Source of the DNA: Mycobacteriaceae bacterium
GTDB lineage: Bacteria; Actinomycetota; Actinomycetes; Mycobacteriales; Mycobacteriaceae
DNA: 64,000 bases
Reading direction: 5' to 3'
Assembly (NCBI GenBank): GCA_028726465.1
Contig: JAQYQB010000026.1
Span: 228,587 to 292,586, forward strand
Below the pieces are notes generated by a model. The model ran no database searches and was not told the origin of the DNA. It worked only from the letters and a program-made list of their open reading frames with translations. Made by a program: the position numbers and the translations under genes. Positions 29,404 to 39,376 of the stretch are shown here, piece by piece. Numbering within the stretch: the stretch's first letter is position 1; every line of letters begins with the position of its first letter.

Positions 29404-31365
29404 GTGCAACTACGACGTCGACTTGTCCCCACGCAGTCGAAGTGGGCCACCCCGGTGGTGGCTATCATCGCTTCGGTGTCTGTGGTTGCCGCCGCAGTTT
29501 TCGCCGGCAACGACATCCTGAATACCCAATCTGCGGGTAACGGGCTCATCGAGACCACCACCAGCCAGGCGAACTTCGGCGACGGCGAGACCGTCGTCGT
29601 CGACGACCCGGCCATTGCCGCCCAAGGCGGCGAAGGTGGCCCCCGCGCCGTGAAGGAATTCCACCAGGACGAGCCCTTCTCCCAGTTCGCGCTGACCTGG
29701 GAAGGCGGCGACAAGGATCTTGCGGCCTTTGTGCGCCCGCAGCTTGCCGACGGCACCTGGGGCGAGTGGTACGACGCCGAGCCGCTGGGCATCGAGACCG
29801 GCGGCACCAACGGCACGGAGCTCATCTTCATCGGTGAGACCCAGGCCGTCCAGGTCTCCGTGGGCAACGTCAACCTCGGCGCCCCGGCCGAGGAGAAGCC
29901 TGCGGACAACTCCCGCGACAATTCTGCCGAGGCCCCGACAAAGGAAACCACGAGCCCGCTGCCGACCAACTATGGCGATATCGCTCCCGTCGCCGAATCC
30001 GTCGACCAGTCCGCGGGCATCGATGCCGCAGATCTGAACGCCGTCTTCATCGACGGCAACGCGCAGGAAGGCGGCATCGAGCCGACCGCCTTCGCCTCCA
30101 ACGGGGCGCCGCAGGTGGTTTCCCGCGCCGGCTGGGGCGCCAACGAGGGCATCCGCTGCCAGGGCCCGACCTACGACGATCGCGTCAAGGCGCTGACCCT
30201 GCACCACACCGCGGGTAGCAACAACTACACCCGTGCACAGGCAGCCGCCCAGGTCCGCGGCATCTTCAGCTACCACGCCCAGACGCTGGGCTGGTGCGAT
30301 ATCGGATACAACGCACTCGTCGACAAGTACGGCACCATCTACGAGGGCCGCTACGGCGGACTAGACAAGGCCGTCCAGGGCGCCCACGTCGGCGGCTTCA
30401 ACTCGAATACCTGGGGCATTTCGATGATCGGCAACTACTCCACCGCCGAGCCCACCCAGGCGATGCTTAACTCCGTCTCCGAGATCGGCGGCTGGAAGGC
30501 TGCTATCTCCGGCTTCGATCCGGCCGGCAAGTCCGTTGGCCTGTACTCCGGCGGCTTCCGCGGCTCCAAGTTCCCCGCGGGCTCTACCGCCTACGTGCCG
30601 GCCTTCCACGGCCACAACGATCTGCACAACACCGCGTGCCCGGGCAACAACACCATGAATTACTGGTCCCAGATCCGCTCCAACGCGCACAAGAAGTACG
30701 AGGCCGTCAAGAGCGGCGGCAGCTACCAGCCGTCGACGCCGGCCCCGTCCACCGACAACTCCGGCGATTCGGGTAATTCCGGCAACGGCGATAACGCCGG
30801 CACGGCCGGAAACACGGGCGGCGCCGGCACCCCGGTCGAGTCCTCCGTGGGCGGGTCCTCCATGTCGACAGCCGACATCCAGGCCGCCGCCACCATCGCC
30901 GCCGCCGTCGCCGGCCTGGCGATTACCGCCGGCGCCCTGACGGTGCCGAACAAGGACCAGGAAGTCGTCGAGGGCCTGACCCTGGGCCAGGTGCCCGAGA
31001 TTATCTCGAAGGTCGTCAGCTTCCTGGGCGACCCGGCACTGCAGCAGTCGTGGGGTTCCATCCTCAACGCCTTCGGGCCTCTCCTGGGCCTGCCGCAGGG
31101 CGGACTCGAGGTGCTGGATCAGGACACGTTCTACCAGCTCTTCGAGAACGGCGTCGTGCTCTCCTCCGGCGATAACTCGCAGGCCTACGCTCTGGTCGGC
31201 GAAATCGCCAAGGTCTGGGCCGAGGGCGACAACGCCCAGCAGCTGGGTATGCCGACGACGAACCAGTACTCGGTCGGTGGCAAGGCCGTCCGCGTGGACT
31301 TCGAAGGCGGCTACATCACCTACGACCCGGATACCCAGCAGGTGCAGCTCCACACCAACGATTAG
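29404..31365 (+). CDS. Secreted N-acetylmuramoyl-L-alanine amidase (PGRP domain) with LGFP-like end
   Basis: 653-residue exported peptidoglycan amidase. An N-terminal signal/anchor segment (about 17-36) is followed by an Asn/Asp/Glu-rich region. The amidase_2/PGRP domain spans about 235-440, with the metal-binding LHHTAGSNNY, GWCDIGYNALVDKYGTIYEGR and GHNDLHNTACPG providing His and Cys ligands. A low-complexity Gly/Asn/Ser linker about 445-485 leads to a hydrophobic stretch and one LGFP-like unit (LGMPTTNQYSVGG) near the end. The place next to glf matches mycobacterial Rv3811. The start is GTG. The stop shares the bases TTAG with the stop of the convergent HNH gene. Confidence 0.9.
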   Translation: MQLRRRLVPTQSKWATPVVAIIASVSVVAAAVFAGNDILNTQSAGNGLIETTTSQANFGDGETVVVDDPAIAAQGGEGGPRAVKEFHQDEPFSQFALTWEGGDKDLAAFVRPQLADGTWGEWYDAEPLGIETGGTNGTELIFIGETQAVQVSVGNVNLGAPAEEKPADNSRDNSAEAPTKETTSPLPTNYGDIAPVAESVDQSAGIDAADLNAVFIDGNAQEGGIEPTAFASNGAPQVVSRAGWGANEGIRCQGPTYDDRVKALTLHHTAGSNNYTRAQAAAQVRGIFSYHAQTLGWCDIGYNALVDKYGTIYEGRYGGLDKAVQGAHVGGFNSNTWGISMIGNYSTAEPTQAMLNSVSEIGGWKAAISGFDPAGKSVGLYSGGFRGSKFPAGSTAYVPAFHGHNDLHNTACPGNNTMNYWSQIRSNAHKKYEAVKSGGSYQPSTPAPSTDNSGDSGNSGNGDNAGTAGNTGGAGTPVESSVGGSSMSTADIQAAATIAAAVAGLAITAGALTVPNKDQEVVEGLTLGQVPEIISKVVSFLGDPALQQSWGSILNAFGPLLGLPQGGLEVLDQDTFYQLFENGVVLSSGDNSQAYALVGEIAKVWAEGDNAQQLGMPTTNQYSVGGKAVRVDFEGGYITYDPDTQQVQLHTND

Positions 31366-32516
31366 CCTCCGGCGGGCACGCTGAATGGGCGTTCACGGTC
31401 TGTTCCGTGGACGCCTCTTCGCGTGTTCTTGCTGCTTTGCTGCGCGTCTGCCGCTGGGTGGGCCGCCGGCGCGCTAGGCCGGCACGCGTAGGGTGGTATC
31501 CACACCACCCGGCCACCGACCCTCGCCATCCGGCCCCGAGTCTGCGCCGGGCCGGGCCCGTCCTCGTTGGCACCGTTATGGTGCGGACACAACGTCGCCA
31601 GGTTCGCCGCATTCGTCGGACCACCCGAGTCCCACGACTGCAGGTGATGGACCTGGCACTCATCGGCACCGGCCAAACACTCCGGCCAGGCACACACCGG
31701 GTGCTCCATCAACGCCAAACGCCGCTGCTTCCACGACGCCAAACGCTCATCTCGGTAACAATTAACGGGCCCTGCTACCGGGTCAAAGACCCCGACGTAG
31801 CCGACCTGCTCAAACGCCCGGGTCACCAACTCCGCACCACTAATCACCGCCCCGTTGGTTAGCTGCACCGTAATATCCGCGGCGTCCTGACCGCCGACCA
31901 AGTGCCCGAAATCCTGAAGGTTTAACACCACGTTGGTCGTCACCGACGCGCGCACCCCAGCACCCTTGGCACCGTCGCCGTCACCATCGCCGCCGGTGAA
32001 GACCGCGCGGGCATCCTCGACGGTGCGTACTTGGGCTTTGATATCGGCGACGAGGCCGGCGTCGGCGATAAGGCGCATCGACCATAAGCCCTCGGCCGAG
32101 CGGCGGTAGATCACCCCCGGCTGCGGCGTCGGGGCGGGGCGGGCCTCCTGGATCTTGCGGCGGGCTGTGGCGGCCATTTGCTTGGCGTCAACCGGCTGGG
32201 CGGAAAGCTCTTCCATGATGCGCCAGGCATCGTTTTTGTTTTTGACCCGCCGCAGCACCCCGCGCAGTACGTCGAGCACGGGTAGGCAGTGCCCGTGGCG
32301 GGCGGCGTTCGCGCGCACTCGGCGCTGGCGGCCGGCGTGCTTGACCGGGCCGAAAAACACGCCGGCCAGGTCGAAAAGGCGCTCCAGCTCGTCGCGGCCG
32401 GAGCCGGCGGCCGCGCGCTCGGCATCCCAGTCGGCGTGCCAGGCGCCCTCCACGATGTCGATTCCGGGCTGGGTCACGGCAGCCACGAACCTAGAAAAAC
32501 AATCCCCCGATGTCAT
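31362..32516 (-). CDS. DUF222/HNH endonuclease family protein
   Basis: 384 residues. The N-terminal two thirds is a helical DUF222-like region; the C-terminal HNH domain shows the Cys pair in CAWPEC, then ECQVHHLQSWDSGGPTNAANL and LCPHHN, giving the H-N-H and zinc-binding residues. Such 13E12-type proteins are common, often multicopy and mobile-looking in actinobacteria; their cellular role is not settled. The ATG at 32516 is used; a TTG twelve codons upstream is also possible and neither has a strong ribosome site. It separates the amidase from glpK and may be an insertion in an otherwise envelope/lipid region. Confidence 0.75.
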   Translation of the reverse strand: MTSGDCFSRFVAAVTQPGIDIVEGAWHADWDAERAAAGSGRDELERLFDLAGVFFGPVKHAGRQRRVRANAARHGHCLPVLDVLRGVLRRVKNKNDAWRIMEELSAQPVDAKQMAATARRKIQEARPAPTPQPGVIYRRSAEGLWSMRLIADAGLVADIKAQVRTVEDARAVFTGGDGDGDGAKGAGVRASVTTNVVLNLQDFGHLVGGQDAADITVQLTNGAVISGAELVTRAFEQVGYVGVFDPVAGPVNCYRDERLASWKQRRLALMEHPVCAWPECLAGADECQVHHLQSWDSGGPTNAANLATLCPHHNGANEDGPGPAQTRGRMARVGGRVVWIPPYACRPSAPAAHPAADAQQSSKNTRRGVHGTDRERPFSVPAGG

Positions 32517-32561
32517 GCCCCACACCCTAAGGCAGGACCCACCACCCCGCAACCGGAACGG

Positions 32562-34028
32562 CTAGTCCTCCCAGCCCAGGGTGCGCTCGACGGCCTCGTT
32601 CCAGCGGGAAAAGAGCTGGTCGCGGGTGCCGGCATCCATCTGCGGCTCCCAGCAGGTATCCACGCGCACCAGCGATTCGAGCTCGTCCAAGCTGGACCAC
32701 GTCCCGCAGCCCAGGCCGGCGGCGAAGGCGGCACCCAGCGCGGTGGTCTCGATTTCCTGTGGCCGCACCACGGTCGCGCCGAGGATGTCGGACTGCAGCT
32801 GCATGAGCAGCTCGTTTTCCACCATCCCGCCGTCGACGCGCAGCTCCTCGATGGCCACCCCGGAGTCCTGGACCATCGCCTCGACGACCTCGCGGGTCTG
32901 GAAACACGTCGCCTCCAAGGCGGCGCGAGTGATGTGGGTCCGGTCGGCGAAACGGGTGAGCCCCACGATGACGCCGCGGGCATCGGGGCGCCAGCGCGGC
33001 GCGAACAGCCCCGAAAACGCCGGCACGATATAGACCCCGCCGTTGTCCTCGGCCGCGATCTCCTCCGAGCTGGCCGCGTCCGGGATAATCCCCAGCTGGT
33101 CCCGCAGCCACTGGATGAGCGAACCGCCCACCGCGACCGAGCCTTCCAACGCATAGACCGGATCCCTGCCGGCGCACTGGTAGGCCACGGTGGTCAGCAT
33201 CCCGTGCTGGGAGTATTTGCGCTCCGCGCCGGTGTTGAGCAGCAGAAAAAGCCCGGTCCCGTAGGTATTTTTCGCGTGCCCGGCGGAAAACCCGGCCTGC
33301 CCGAACAGGGCGGATTGCTGGTCGCCGAGTACGCCCGTAATCGGCACGTCCATGAGCGTGCCGCGGTGGCGAACGGTGCCGAAATCCCCGATGGAGGGCC
33401 GAATCTCCGGCAGGATGCAGCGCGGGACACCGACCGCATCGCACAGCTCGTCATCCCAGTCCAGGGTGTCCAAATCCATCAGCAGGGTACGCGAGGCGTT
33501 GGTCACGTCGGTCGCGTGCACGCGCCCGGCGGTCAGGTTCCACAGCAACCAGCTATCGATGGTCCCGGCCAGCAGCTCCCCCGCCTCGGCCCGCTCGCGC
33601 GCCCCGTCGACGTGGTCCAGAATCCACGCGATCTTCGGCCCGGCCGGGTAGGAATTGGCCAGCACGCCGGTCTTGCGCAGCCACTTGTCGGGCTCGTCGA
33701 AGCGGTTCGCGTTGCGGGTGTCCTGCCAGACGATGGCCCGGCAGATGGGCTGCCCGGTCTCTTTCTCCCAGACCACGGCGGTCTCGCGCTGGTTGGTGAT
33801 CCCCAGGGCATCGATGTCGCTGGCGGCGATGTCGACGTCGACCAGCGCCGCCGAGACCGCCCGGCGCGTGTTGCGCCAGATCTCCCGGGCGTCGTGCTCG
33901 ACCCAGCCCTGCTGGGGCATCAGCTGCCGATGCTCGTACTGCGCCGACCCACAAATCCGGCCCGTGGCATCGACGATGACGCACCGGGTGGAGGTGGTCC
34001 CCTGGTCGATGGCGGCGATATACGTCAT
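32562..34028 (-). CDS. glpK: Glycerol kinase
   Basis: 488-residue FGGY-family kinase phosphorylating glycerol to sn-glycerol 3-phosphate. The N-terminal phosphate-binding motif [14 protein letters not shown] and the glycerol-binding [10 protein letters not shown] are seen, and the second FGGY signature lies about residues 345-375. The adenosine-binding region [14 protein letters not shown] is normal. The gene follows the HAD hydrolase gene by three bases and lies downstream of plsC and serS on the same strand, a unit joining glycerol-3-phosphate supply to acylation. No glpF or glpD lies in the window. Confidence 0.95.
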   Translation of the reverse strand: MTYIAAIDQGTTSTRCVIVDATGRICGSAQYEHRQLMPQQGWVEHDAREIWRNTRRAVSAALVDVDIAASDIDALGITNQRETAVVWEKETGQPICRAIVWQDTRNANRFDEPDKWLRKTGVLANSYPAGPKIAWILDHVDGARERAEAGELLAGTIDSWLLWNLTAGRVHATDVTNASRTLLMDLDTLDWDDELCDAVGVPRCILPEIRPSIGDFGTVRHRGTLMDVPITGVLGDQQSALFGQAGFSAGHAKNTYGTGLFLLLNTGAERKYSQHGMLTTVAYQCAGRDPVYALEGSVAVGGSLIQWLRDQLGIIPDAASSEEIAAEDNGGVYIVPAFSGLFAPRWRPDARGVIVGLTRFADRTHITRAALEATCFQTREVVEAMVQDSGVAIEELRVDGGMVENELLMQLQSDILGATVVRPQEIETTALGAAFAAGLGCGTWSSLDELESLVRVDTCWEPQMDAGTRDQLFSRWNEAVERTLGWED

Positions 34029-34031
34029 GGG

Positions 34032-34850
34032 CTAGAACCACCTTTCCAGAACGCGGGCAACACCAGCCTGACCGTTGGTTTCGGTAATGATGTCGGCGGC
34101 TTCCTTGACGTCGTCGTGCGCGTTGCCCATGGCCACCCCGCAGCCGGCCCAGCGCAGCATCTCGATGTCGTTGGGCATGTCCCCGAAGGCGATGACCTCG
34201 CTGGCCGCCACCCCGTAGTGCTCGGCCAGGTAGGACACGCCGTGTTCCTTGGTCACGCCGGGGGCGGCGATCTCGAGGAGCCCATCGGGCATGGAATAGG
34301 TGACGTGGGCGTCGGTGGCATCGACAAGCGGGGCTAGGCGCGCGTACATCTGCGCCGAGGTCATGTCCAGGTTGCGGACGATGAGCTTGACCGCGGGCTC
34401 GGCGACGACATCGGCCCGGTCGGCCACGCCGTAGCCGGGGTAGTCGGTGCGGGCGGCAAAAGGGGCGTCGACGACGTACATGTCCTCGGTCGGGTCGGCC
34501 GCGGAGGTCCCGGCGCGCTCGGCCGCCACGGCGATAGATCCCAGTACTTCCTCGGCGCGCTCGACGATGCCCGCCATCACCGCCGGCGACAACTCCTCGG
34601 CGCGCACCACGCGGTCGTCCAGGGAGTCGTAGACCACGGCGCCGTTGGAGGTCACGCACAGGGGCCGGACGGGCAGCTGCTCGAGGACCGGCGCTATCCA
34701 GCGGTAGGGCCGGCCGGTGGCCAGGGCGAAGTGGGCGCCGGACTCGATAGCGCGGACGACGACGTCGCGGGTGCGGGCGGTCACCCGGTGCGCGGGATCG
34801 ATGAAGGTGCCGTCAATGTCGCTGGCGATAAAACGCGGGGCGGGAACCAC
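34032..34850 (-). CDS. HAD-superfamily (Cof-type) phosphatase
   Basis: 272-residue HAD hydrolase of the Cof/IIB class, soluble, acting on small phosphorylated metabolites. Motif I is SDIDGTFID (nucleophile Asp and acid/base Asp), motif II is the Thr/Ser in CVTSNGAVV, the Lys is in the AVKLIVRN region, and motif IV is FGDMPNDIEML. A cap domain lies about 85-190. The start is GTG, two bases after the plsC stop, and the stop is three bases before glpK, so it sits inside the plsC-HAD-glpK unit. A glycerol-phosphate-related substrate is possible but not shown. Confidence 0.85.
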   Translation of the reverse strand: MVPAPRFIASDIDGTFIDPAHRVTARTRDVVVRAIESGAHFALATGRPYRWIAPVLEQLPVRPLCVTSNGAVVYDSLDDRVVRAEELSPAVMAGIVERAEEVLGSIAVAAERAGTSAADPTEDMYVVDAPFAARTDYPGYGVADRADVVAEPAVKLIVRNLDMTSAQMYARLAPLVDATDAHVTYSMPDGLLEIAAPGVTKEHGVSYLAEHYGVAASEVIAFGDMPNDIEMLRWAGCGVAMGNAHDDVKEAADIITETNGQAGVARVLERWF

Positions 34851-34852
34851 TA

Positions 34853-35800
34853 CTAGGCCTGTTCCTTACGGCCCATCCGGGACAGGCGCCGCAGCTGTCG
34901 GTTGGCTTTCTTGGCCAGCTTGTCGTCGGCCTTGCGCAGTTCCTTGGCGGTTTTGCGCTCGGCCTTCTGCTTGCGCTTGCGGGCCTTTTCGGCCTTGTCG
35001 GCGGCGTCCATGCGGTTGGCCTCGTCCAGGGTGGGTGCCACCCCGCCGCCGGCGGCCGGCCGCCACGCCAGGCCGTCCTCGAAGGGGCCGTGGTCGCGGT
35101 CGTAGTCGGCGCGCACCTGGTCCAGCAGGGCCTGCATGGCGGATTTGAGCCGGTCCATGTCGGCGACGACGTCACCGGTGACCTCGATGGGCGCGCCGAC
35201 CTTGACGTGCACCGGCAGGTGGTTGCGGCCCAGGTTCTTCTTCCCGCCCTTGGTCCAGATGCGCTGGGAGCCCCAGCAGATCATCGGGATCAGCGGGACC
35301 TCGGCGGCCGCGGCGATGCGGGCCGCGCCGTTTTTGAACTCCTTGAGCTCGAACGAGCGCGAGATGGTCGCCTCCGGGAAAATGCCGACCAAGTGGCCGG
35401 CGTTGAGGTGCTCGACGGCGGCATCGACGGCGCCGGCGCCGCGGGCGCGGTCGACGGGCACGTGTTTCATCGTGCGCATGAACCGCCCGACGACGGGCAC
35501 GTCGAAGATTTCCTTCTTCGCCATGAAGCGCACCAGGCGGCGTCCGCGCAGGTGGGCCGGCATGGAGCCGAAGATGAAATCGTAGTAGCCGGTGTGGTTC
35601 ATCGCCAGCAGGGCGCCGCCGTAGGCCGGGATGTGTTCCATGCCTTCCACGGTGGTGACCACACCCTGCCAGTGCAGGACGCGGCGGGCCAGGCTGACGA
35701 TGCCCTGATACATCGCCTCCGCGGCTTCGGCGTGCAGCCGGGTGTGCTCGGTGCCTTCCGGGATCCGGAACAGCCCGGAGCGCAGCTCGTACTTGGTCAT
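34853..35800 (-). CDS. 1-acyl-sn-glycerol-3-phosphate acyltransferase (PlsC family)
   Basis: 315-residue membrane-associated acyltransferase forming phosphatidic acid. Block I NHTGYYDF holds the catalytic His and Asp, block II is the RFMAKKEIF region, block III FPEATISRS and block IV PLIPMICWG. A Lys/Arg-rich C-terminal tail of about 60 residues looks like a coiled or membrane-contacting extension. The ATG at 35800 gives the usual N-terminus, with GGAAAG upstream; an earlier in-frame start would run through the serS 3' end and is rejected. It lies 22 bases after serS. Confidence 0.88.
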   Translation of the reverse strand: MTKYELRSGLFRIPEGTEHTRLHAEAAEAMYQGIVSLARRVLHWQGVVTTVEGMEHIPAYGGALLAMNHTGYYDFIFGSMPAHLRGRRLVRFMAKKEIFDVPVVGRFMRTMKHVPVDRARGAGAVDAAVEHLNAGHLVGIFPEATISRSFELKEFKNGAARIAAAAEVPLIPMICWGSQRIWTKGGKKNLGRNHLPVHVKVGAPIEVTGDVVADMDRLKSAMQALLDQVRADYDRDHGPFEDGLAWRPAAGGGVAPTLDEANRMDAADKAEKARKRKQKAERKTAKELRKADDKLAKKANRQLRRLSRMGRKEQA

Positions 35801-35822
35801 CGGGTGGCGTCTTTCCGGGGCT

Positions 35823-37082
35823 TTACTTCTTGGGCTCGAGAACGTCCTTGCCCACGAACGGGCGCAGGGCCTCGGGCACGACGACGGAGCCGTCGGCCTG
35901 CTGGTGGTTTTCCAGGATGGCCACGAGCCAGCGGGTGGTAGCCAGCGTGCCGTTGAGCGTCGCGGCGATGCGGGCCTTGCCGCTGTCGTCACGGTAGCGG
36001 GTCTGCAGGCGACGGCCCTGGAAGGTGGTGCAGTTCGAGGTCGAGGTCAGCTCACGGAAGGTGTCCTGGGTGGGGATCCAGGCCTCGGTGTCGAACTTGC
36101 GGGCGGCCGAGGAGCCCAGGTCGCCGCCGGCGACGTCGATGATGCGGTAGGGCACCTCGACGGCCGCGAGCATCTCGCGCTCCATGTTCAGCAGCTTCTG
36201 GTGCTGCTCTTCGGCCTCTTCCGGCTTGCAGTAGACGAACATCTCCAGCTTGTCGAACTGGTGCACGCGCAGGATGCCGCGGGTGTCCTTGCCGTAGGAG
36301 CCGGCCTCGCGGCGGAAGCAGGACGACCAGCCGGCATAGCGGATGGGGCCGTCGGAAAGGTCGATGATCTCGTCCTTGTGGTAGCCGGCCAGGGCCACCT
36401 CGGAGGTGCCGACCAGGTAGAGGTCGTCGCGCTCGAGGTAGTAGATCTCGTCCGAGTGCGCACCCAAGAAGCCGGTGCCGGCCATGATTTCGGGGCGGAC
36501 CAGAACCGGCGGGATCATCAGCTGGAAGCCGTGCTCGCGGGCCTTCTGGGCCGCCAGCATCATCATGCCCAGCTGCAGGAAGGCGCCATCACCGGTGAGG
36601 TAGTAGAAGCGGGCGCCGCCGACCTTGGTGCCGCGGGTGGTGTCGATGAGGCCGAGGGACTCGCCCAGATCCAGGTGATCCTTGGGCTCGAAGTCGAAGG
36701 TCGGGACCTCGCCGACGTGCTCGAGCACCACGAAGTCGTCCTCGCCGCCGGCGGGAGCGCCCTCGACGACGTTGGACAGCTGGTACTGCAGCTCGTTGAC
36801 CTTCTCCTCGGCCGCCTTCTGCTCGTCTTCTGCGGCCTTGACCTTGGCCTTGAGCTCGTTGGAGCCTTCCAGCAGCGCGGGGCGCTCCTCCGGGGAAGCC
36901 TGGCCGATCTTCTTGCCGAAGGCCTTCTGCTCGGAGCGCAGGTCATCGGCCTGGGAGATGGCGGAGCGGCGGCGCTCGTCGGCGGCCAGGAGGGCATCGA
37001 CAAGCGCGGGATCCTCACCTCGGGTGACCTGAGAGGCACGGACGACGTCTGGGTTTTCGCGGAGGAATTTTAGATCAATCAC
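35823..37082 (-). CDS. serS: Seryl-tRNA synthetase
   Basis: 419-residue class II synthetase charging tRNA-Ser. The N-terminal long coiled-coil arm (about 25-110) is followed by the catalytic core with motif 2 around [17 protein letters not shown] and motif 3 around [18 protein letters not shown]. The start is GTG at 37082, giving [10 protein letters not shown], the conserved SerS beginning. TAGGAT lies exactly seven bases before this GTG and no ribosome site is correctly spaced, so a leaderless mRNA is likely. It is divergent from farR with a 102-base gap. Confidence 0.96.
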   Translation of the reverse strand: MIDLKFLRENPDVVRASQVTRGEDPALVDALLAADERRRSAISQADDLRSEQKAFGKKIGQASPEERPALLEGSNELKAKVKAAEDEQKAAEEKVNELQYQLSNVVEGAPAGGEDDFVVLEHVGEVPTFDFEPKDHLDLGESLGLIDTTRGTKVGGARFYYLTGDGAFLQLGMMMLAAQKAREHGFQLMIPPVLVRPEIMAGTGFLGAHSDEIYYLERDDLYLVGTSEVALAGYHKDEIIDLSDGPIRYAGWSSCFRREAGSYGKDTRGILRVHQFDKLEMFVYCKPEEAEEQHQKLLNMEREMLAAVEVPYRIIDVAGGDLGSSAARKFDTEAWIPTQDTFRELTSTSNCTTFQGRRLQTRYRDDSGKARIAATLNGTLATTRWLVAILENHQQADGSVVVPEALRPFVGKDVLEPKK

Positions 37083-37184
37083 GCATTTGATCCTACCCCA
37101 CGACCCTATGGTTTGTATCCCCAACTCGACACCAAAATCCCATTTGCTTGCGGTGGTAATAACCAGGGCCTTACGATGGGAAAT
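37083..37184. promoter_or_regulatory. serS/farR divergent leaderless promoters
   Basis: Minus strand: -10 TAGGAT at 37090-37095, seven bases before the serS GTG. Plus strand: -10 TACGAT at 37172-37177, seven bases before the farR ATG at 37185, with a weak TTGCGG 18 bases upstream. Both fit leaderless starts. Confidence 0.6.
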
Positions 37185-37937
37185 ATGACCAGCCATCCGC
37201 ACCTGCCACCGCGGGACATCGTGGACGGGCCCATCCCCAAGCACGCGCAGCTGCGCGACATCCTGGACGAGGTCTGCCGGACCACGCTAAAACCGGGGGA
37301 TTTACTCCCCGGCGAGCGCCTGCTCGAAGAGACCTACGGGGTCTCCCGCATCACCGTGCGGCGGGCCATCGGCGACCTAGTAGCCGCCGGCCGGCTGCGC
37401 CGCGTCCGCGGCAAGGGCACCTTCGTCGCCCCCAACCCGCTGGTCTCCCGGCTGCACCTGGCGTCTTTTTCCGACGAGATGGGCGCCCAGGACGTAACGG
37501 CCTCGTCGAAGATCCTTTTGTCCGGGCGCACCGCCGCCCCCGAGGAGGTGGCCAAATTCTTCGGCACCGAACCAAACGTGCCGCACACCCACCTGCGCCG
37601 CCTGCGGCTGGGCGACGGCGAGCCCTATTCCATCGACGACGGCTGGTACAACTCGGCCTACGTGCCCAACCTGCTAGAAAACGACGTCTACAACTCCGTC
37701 TACAACATCCTCGACACCGACTTCGACGTCCCTATCACCGAGGCCGACCAGACCGTCACCGCCATTGCCGCCGATGCCGAGGTCGCCGACCTCCTCGAAG
37801 TCGATCCCGGCACCCCGCTGCTGCACATCATCCGGCAGTCGCGCTCGCGGGAAAAGCCCGTCGAGTGGTGTTCCTCGGTCTACCGCACCGACCGCTATCG
37901 GCTGACCACCCGCGTGGTTCGTGCGCTCGAACCTTAA
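37185..37937 (+). CDS. farR: GntR-family regulator, HutC/FarR type
   Basis: 250-residue transcription factor. The N-terminal winged helix (about 20-85) shows the GntR pattern [26 protein letters not shown], and the C-terminal UTRA effector domain spans about 105-245. The location beside serS matches FarR of Corynebacterium glutamicum, linked to fatty-acid and amino-acid metabolism genes; the effector is not known from sequence. The ATG at 37185 was preferred over ATGs at 37176 and 37113 because TACGAT lies exactly seven bases upstream, the leaderless layout seen repeatedly here. Confidence 0.82.
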   Translation: MTSHPHLPPRDIVDGPIPKHAQLRDILDEVCRTTLKPGDLLPGERLLEETYGVSRITVRRAIGDLVAAGRLRRVRGKGTFVAPNPLVSRLHLASFSDEMGAQDVTASSKILLSGRTAAPEEVAKFFGTEPNVPHTHLRRLRLGDGEPYSIDDGWYNSAYVPNLLENDVYNSVYNILDTDFDVPITEADQTVTAIAADAEVADLLEVDPGTPLLHIIRQSRSREKPVEWCSSVYRTDRYRLTTRVVRALEP

Positions 37938-37961
37938 TGGGAAGGTAAACTGGCAATCCTT

Positions 37962-39017
37962 ATGAGCACTGTGAAGACTTGGCGTTCCGCCGCCGCCATC
38001 CAGATTGCGCTGTGTGCTGCGCTCATCGCGGCGGTTTTCGTGGGCTCCTACGAGGTCGTAAGCAATTCCCAGGACTCTGCGACCCAGGCCGGTGGCGGCG
38101 GGACCGGCGGCGAGGCCGGCTCCGAAACCGAGGGCCCCGCCCCGACCTTTACCACCGCCGACAAGGGCTCCTGCGTGACGTGGGACTTCAGCGGCTCCGG
38201 CGAGGTCACCAACTTCGAGCAGACCGATTGCGGCGAGGAGCACCGCTTCGAGGTCGCCTCCCGCGAGGACCTGAGCATCTACCCGACCAGCGAGTTCGGC
38301 GAGTCGGCCCCGCGGCCTGACATCGAGCGCCAGGCCAAGCTGCGCGAGGAGCTCTGCCACGGCGCCGTGCTCCAGTACCTGGACGGCCAGTACGATCCGT
38401 CCGGGCGCTTTTCCATCGCCCCCATCCTGCCGCCGAAGGCCGCGTGGGACGAGGGCGACCGCACCATGCTCTGCGGCCTGCAGACCACCGACGAGCGGGG
38501 CACCCCGCTGGAGACCAAGGGCAAGGTCGCCGAGGTGGATCAGGCCAACATCGCCAAGCCGGGCGAGTGCCGCTACATCGACGACAACCAGGTGCTGCAC
38601 ACCGTCGACTGCGCGGATCCGCACCAGCTGGAGACCACCCAGATCGTGGACCTGTCGGCCCAGTTCCCGGACTCCTACCCCGCCGACGAGGACCAGAACA
38701 GCTACCTCGAAAAGACCTGCACCGACGCCGCCATCGAGTACCTGGGCAGCGAGGAGGCCCTCTACCAGTCCACGCTGCAGCCGTACTGGGGTTCCATCTC
38801 GGAGGCCTCCTGGAACGGCGGGACCTCCTCGGTCAACTGCGCGCTGATGCACCCCAATGACCAGGCCGGCTTCTCGGAGATCACCGGTTCCGCCCGCGAC
38901 GGCCGCGACGCCATGCTCATCGATGGCCAGCCGCCCAAGGAACAGCCCAAGCGCAACCCGCGCCGCGAGGACGCCGGCGCCTCTACCCCGGCTCCCGCAC
39001 CGGCGCCGGCTCAGTAA
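37962..39017 (+). CDS. Septum-formation family membrane protein (PF13845-like)
   Basis: 351 residues. One N-terminal membrane segment (about 13-33) is followed by a Gly-rich linker and a large outer domain with regularly placed cysteines in two similar halves (around SCVTWDFSGSGEV...CGEEHRFEV and ECRYIDDNQVLHTVDCADPHQLE). This is the pattern of the actinobacterial septum-formation family (Rv3835 type). A Pro/Ala tail ends the chain. The two halves look like an internal duplication. The following metallopeptidase gene starts 11 bases later. Involvement in division is a family annotation, not shown here. Confidence 0.8.
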   Translation: MSTVKTWRSAAAIQIALCAALIAAVFVGSYEVVSNSQDSATQAGGGGTGGEAGSETEGPAPTFTTADKGSCVTWDFSGSGEVTNFEQTDCGEEHRFEVASREDLSIYPTSEFGESAPRPDIERQAKLREELCHGAVLQYLDGQYDPSGRFSIAPILPPKAAWDEGDRTMLCGLQTTDERGTPLETKGKVAEVDQANIAKPGECRYIDDNQVLHTVDCADPHQLETTQIVDLSAQFPDSYPADEDQNSYLEKTCTDAAIEYLGSEEALYQSTLQPYWGSISEASWNGGTSSVNCALMHPNDQAGFSEITGSARDGRDAMLIDGQPPKEQPKRNPRREDAGASTPAPAPAPAQ

Positions 39018-39028
39018 GATCAGCAAAG

Positions 39029-39376
39029 ATGTACGCCGTCAGCGAGGAGCGCTTCGACGAACTAGTCGACGACGCGCTGGATAAAATCCCCGAGGAATTC
39101 GCGCGTCGCATGCGCAACCTGGCCATCCTCGTGCGCGATTACCACGAGGACGACCCCTACACGCTGGGCCTCTACGAGGGCGTGGCCCTGACCGAGCGCA
39201 CCCATGACCACACCGGCTTCCTGCCGGACGCCATCTTCATCTATCGCGGCGCGCTCCAGGACTACTGCAACAGCGAGGAAGAGCTAGCCCACGAGGTGGA
39301 GGTCACCGTTTTCCACGAGCTGGGCCACTATTTCGGCATCGAGGAAGAAGACCTCCACCGCCTCGGCTGGGGCTAG
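39029..39376 (+). CDS. Small zinicin-like metallopeptidase
   Basis: 115-residue single-domain protein with the zinc protease motif VFHELGHYFGI (HExxH plus a downstream His), preceded by a helix bundle. It belongs to the minimal metallopeptidase family found beside septum-formation genes in mycolata (Rv3836 type). The substrate is unknown. TAAGAT eight bases before the ATG could make it leaderless, although it also follows the upstream gene by only 11 bases. Its stop shares CTAG with the stop of the convergent phosphoglycerate-mutase-like gene. Confidence 0.85.
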   Translation: MYAVSEERFDELVDDALDKIPEEFARRMRNLAILVRDYHEDDPYTLGLYEGVALTERTHDHTGFLPDAIFIYRGALQDYCNSEEELAHEVEVTVFHELGHYFGIEEEDLHRLGWG

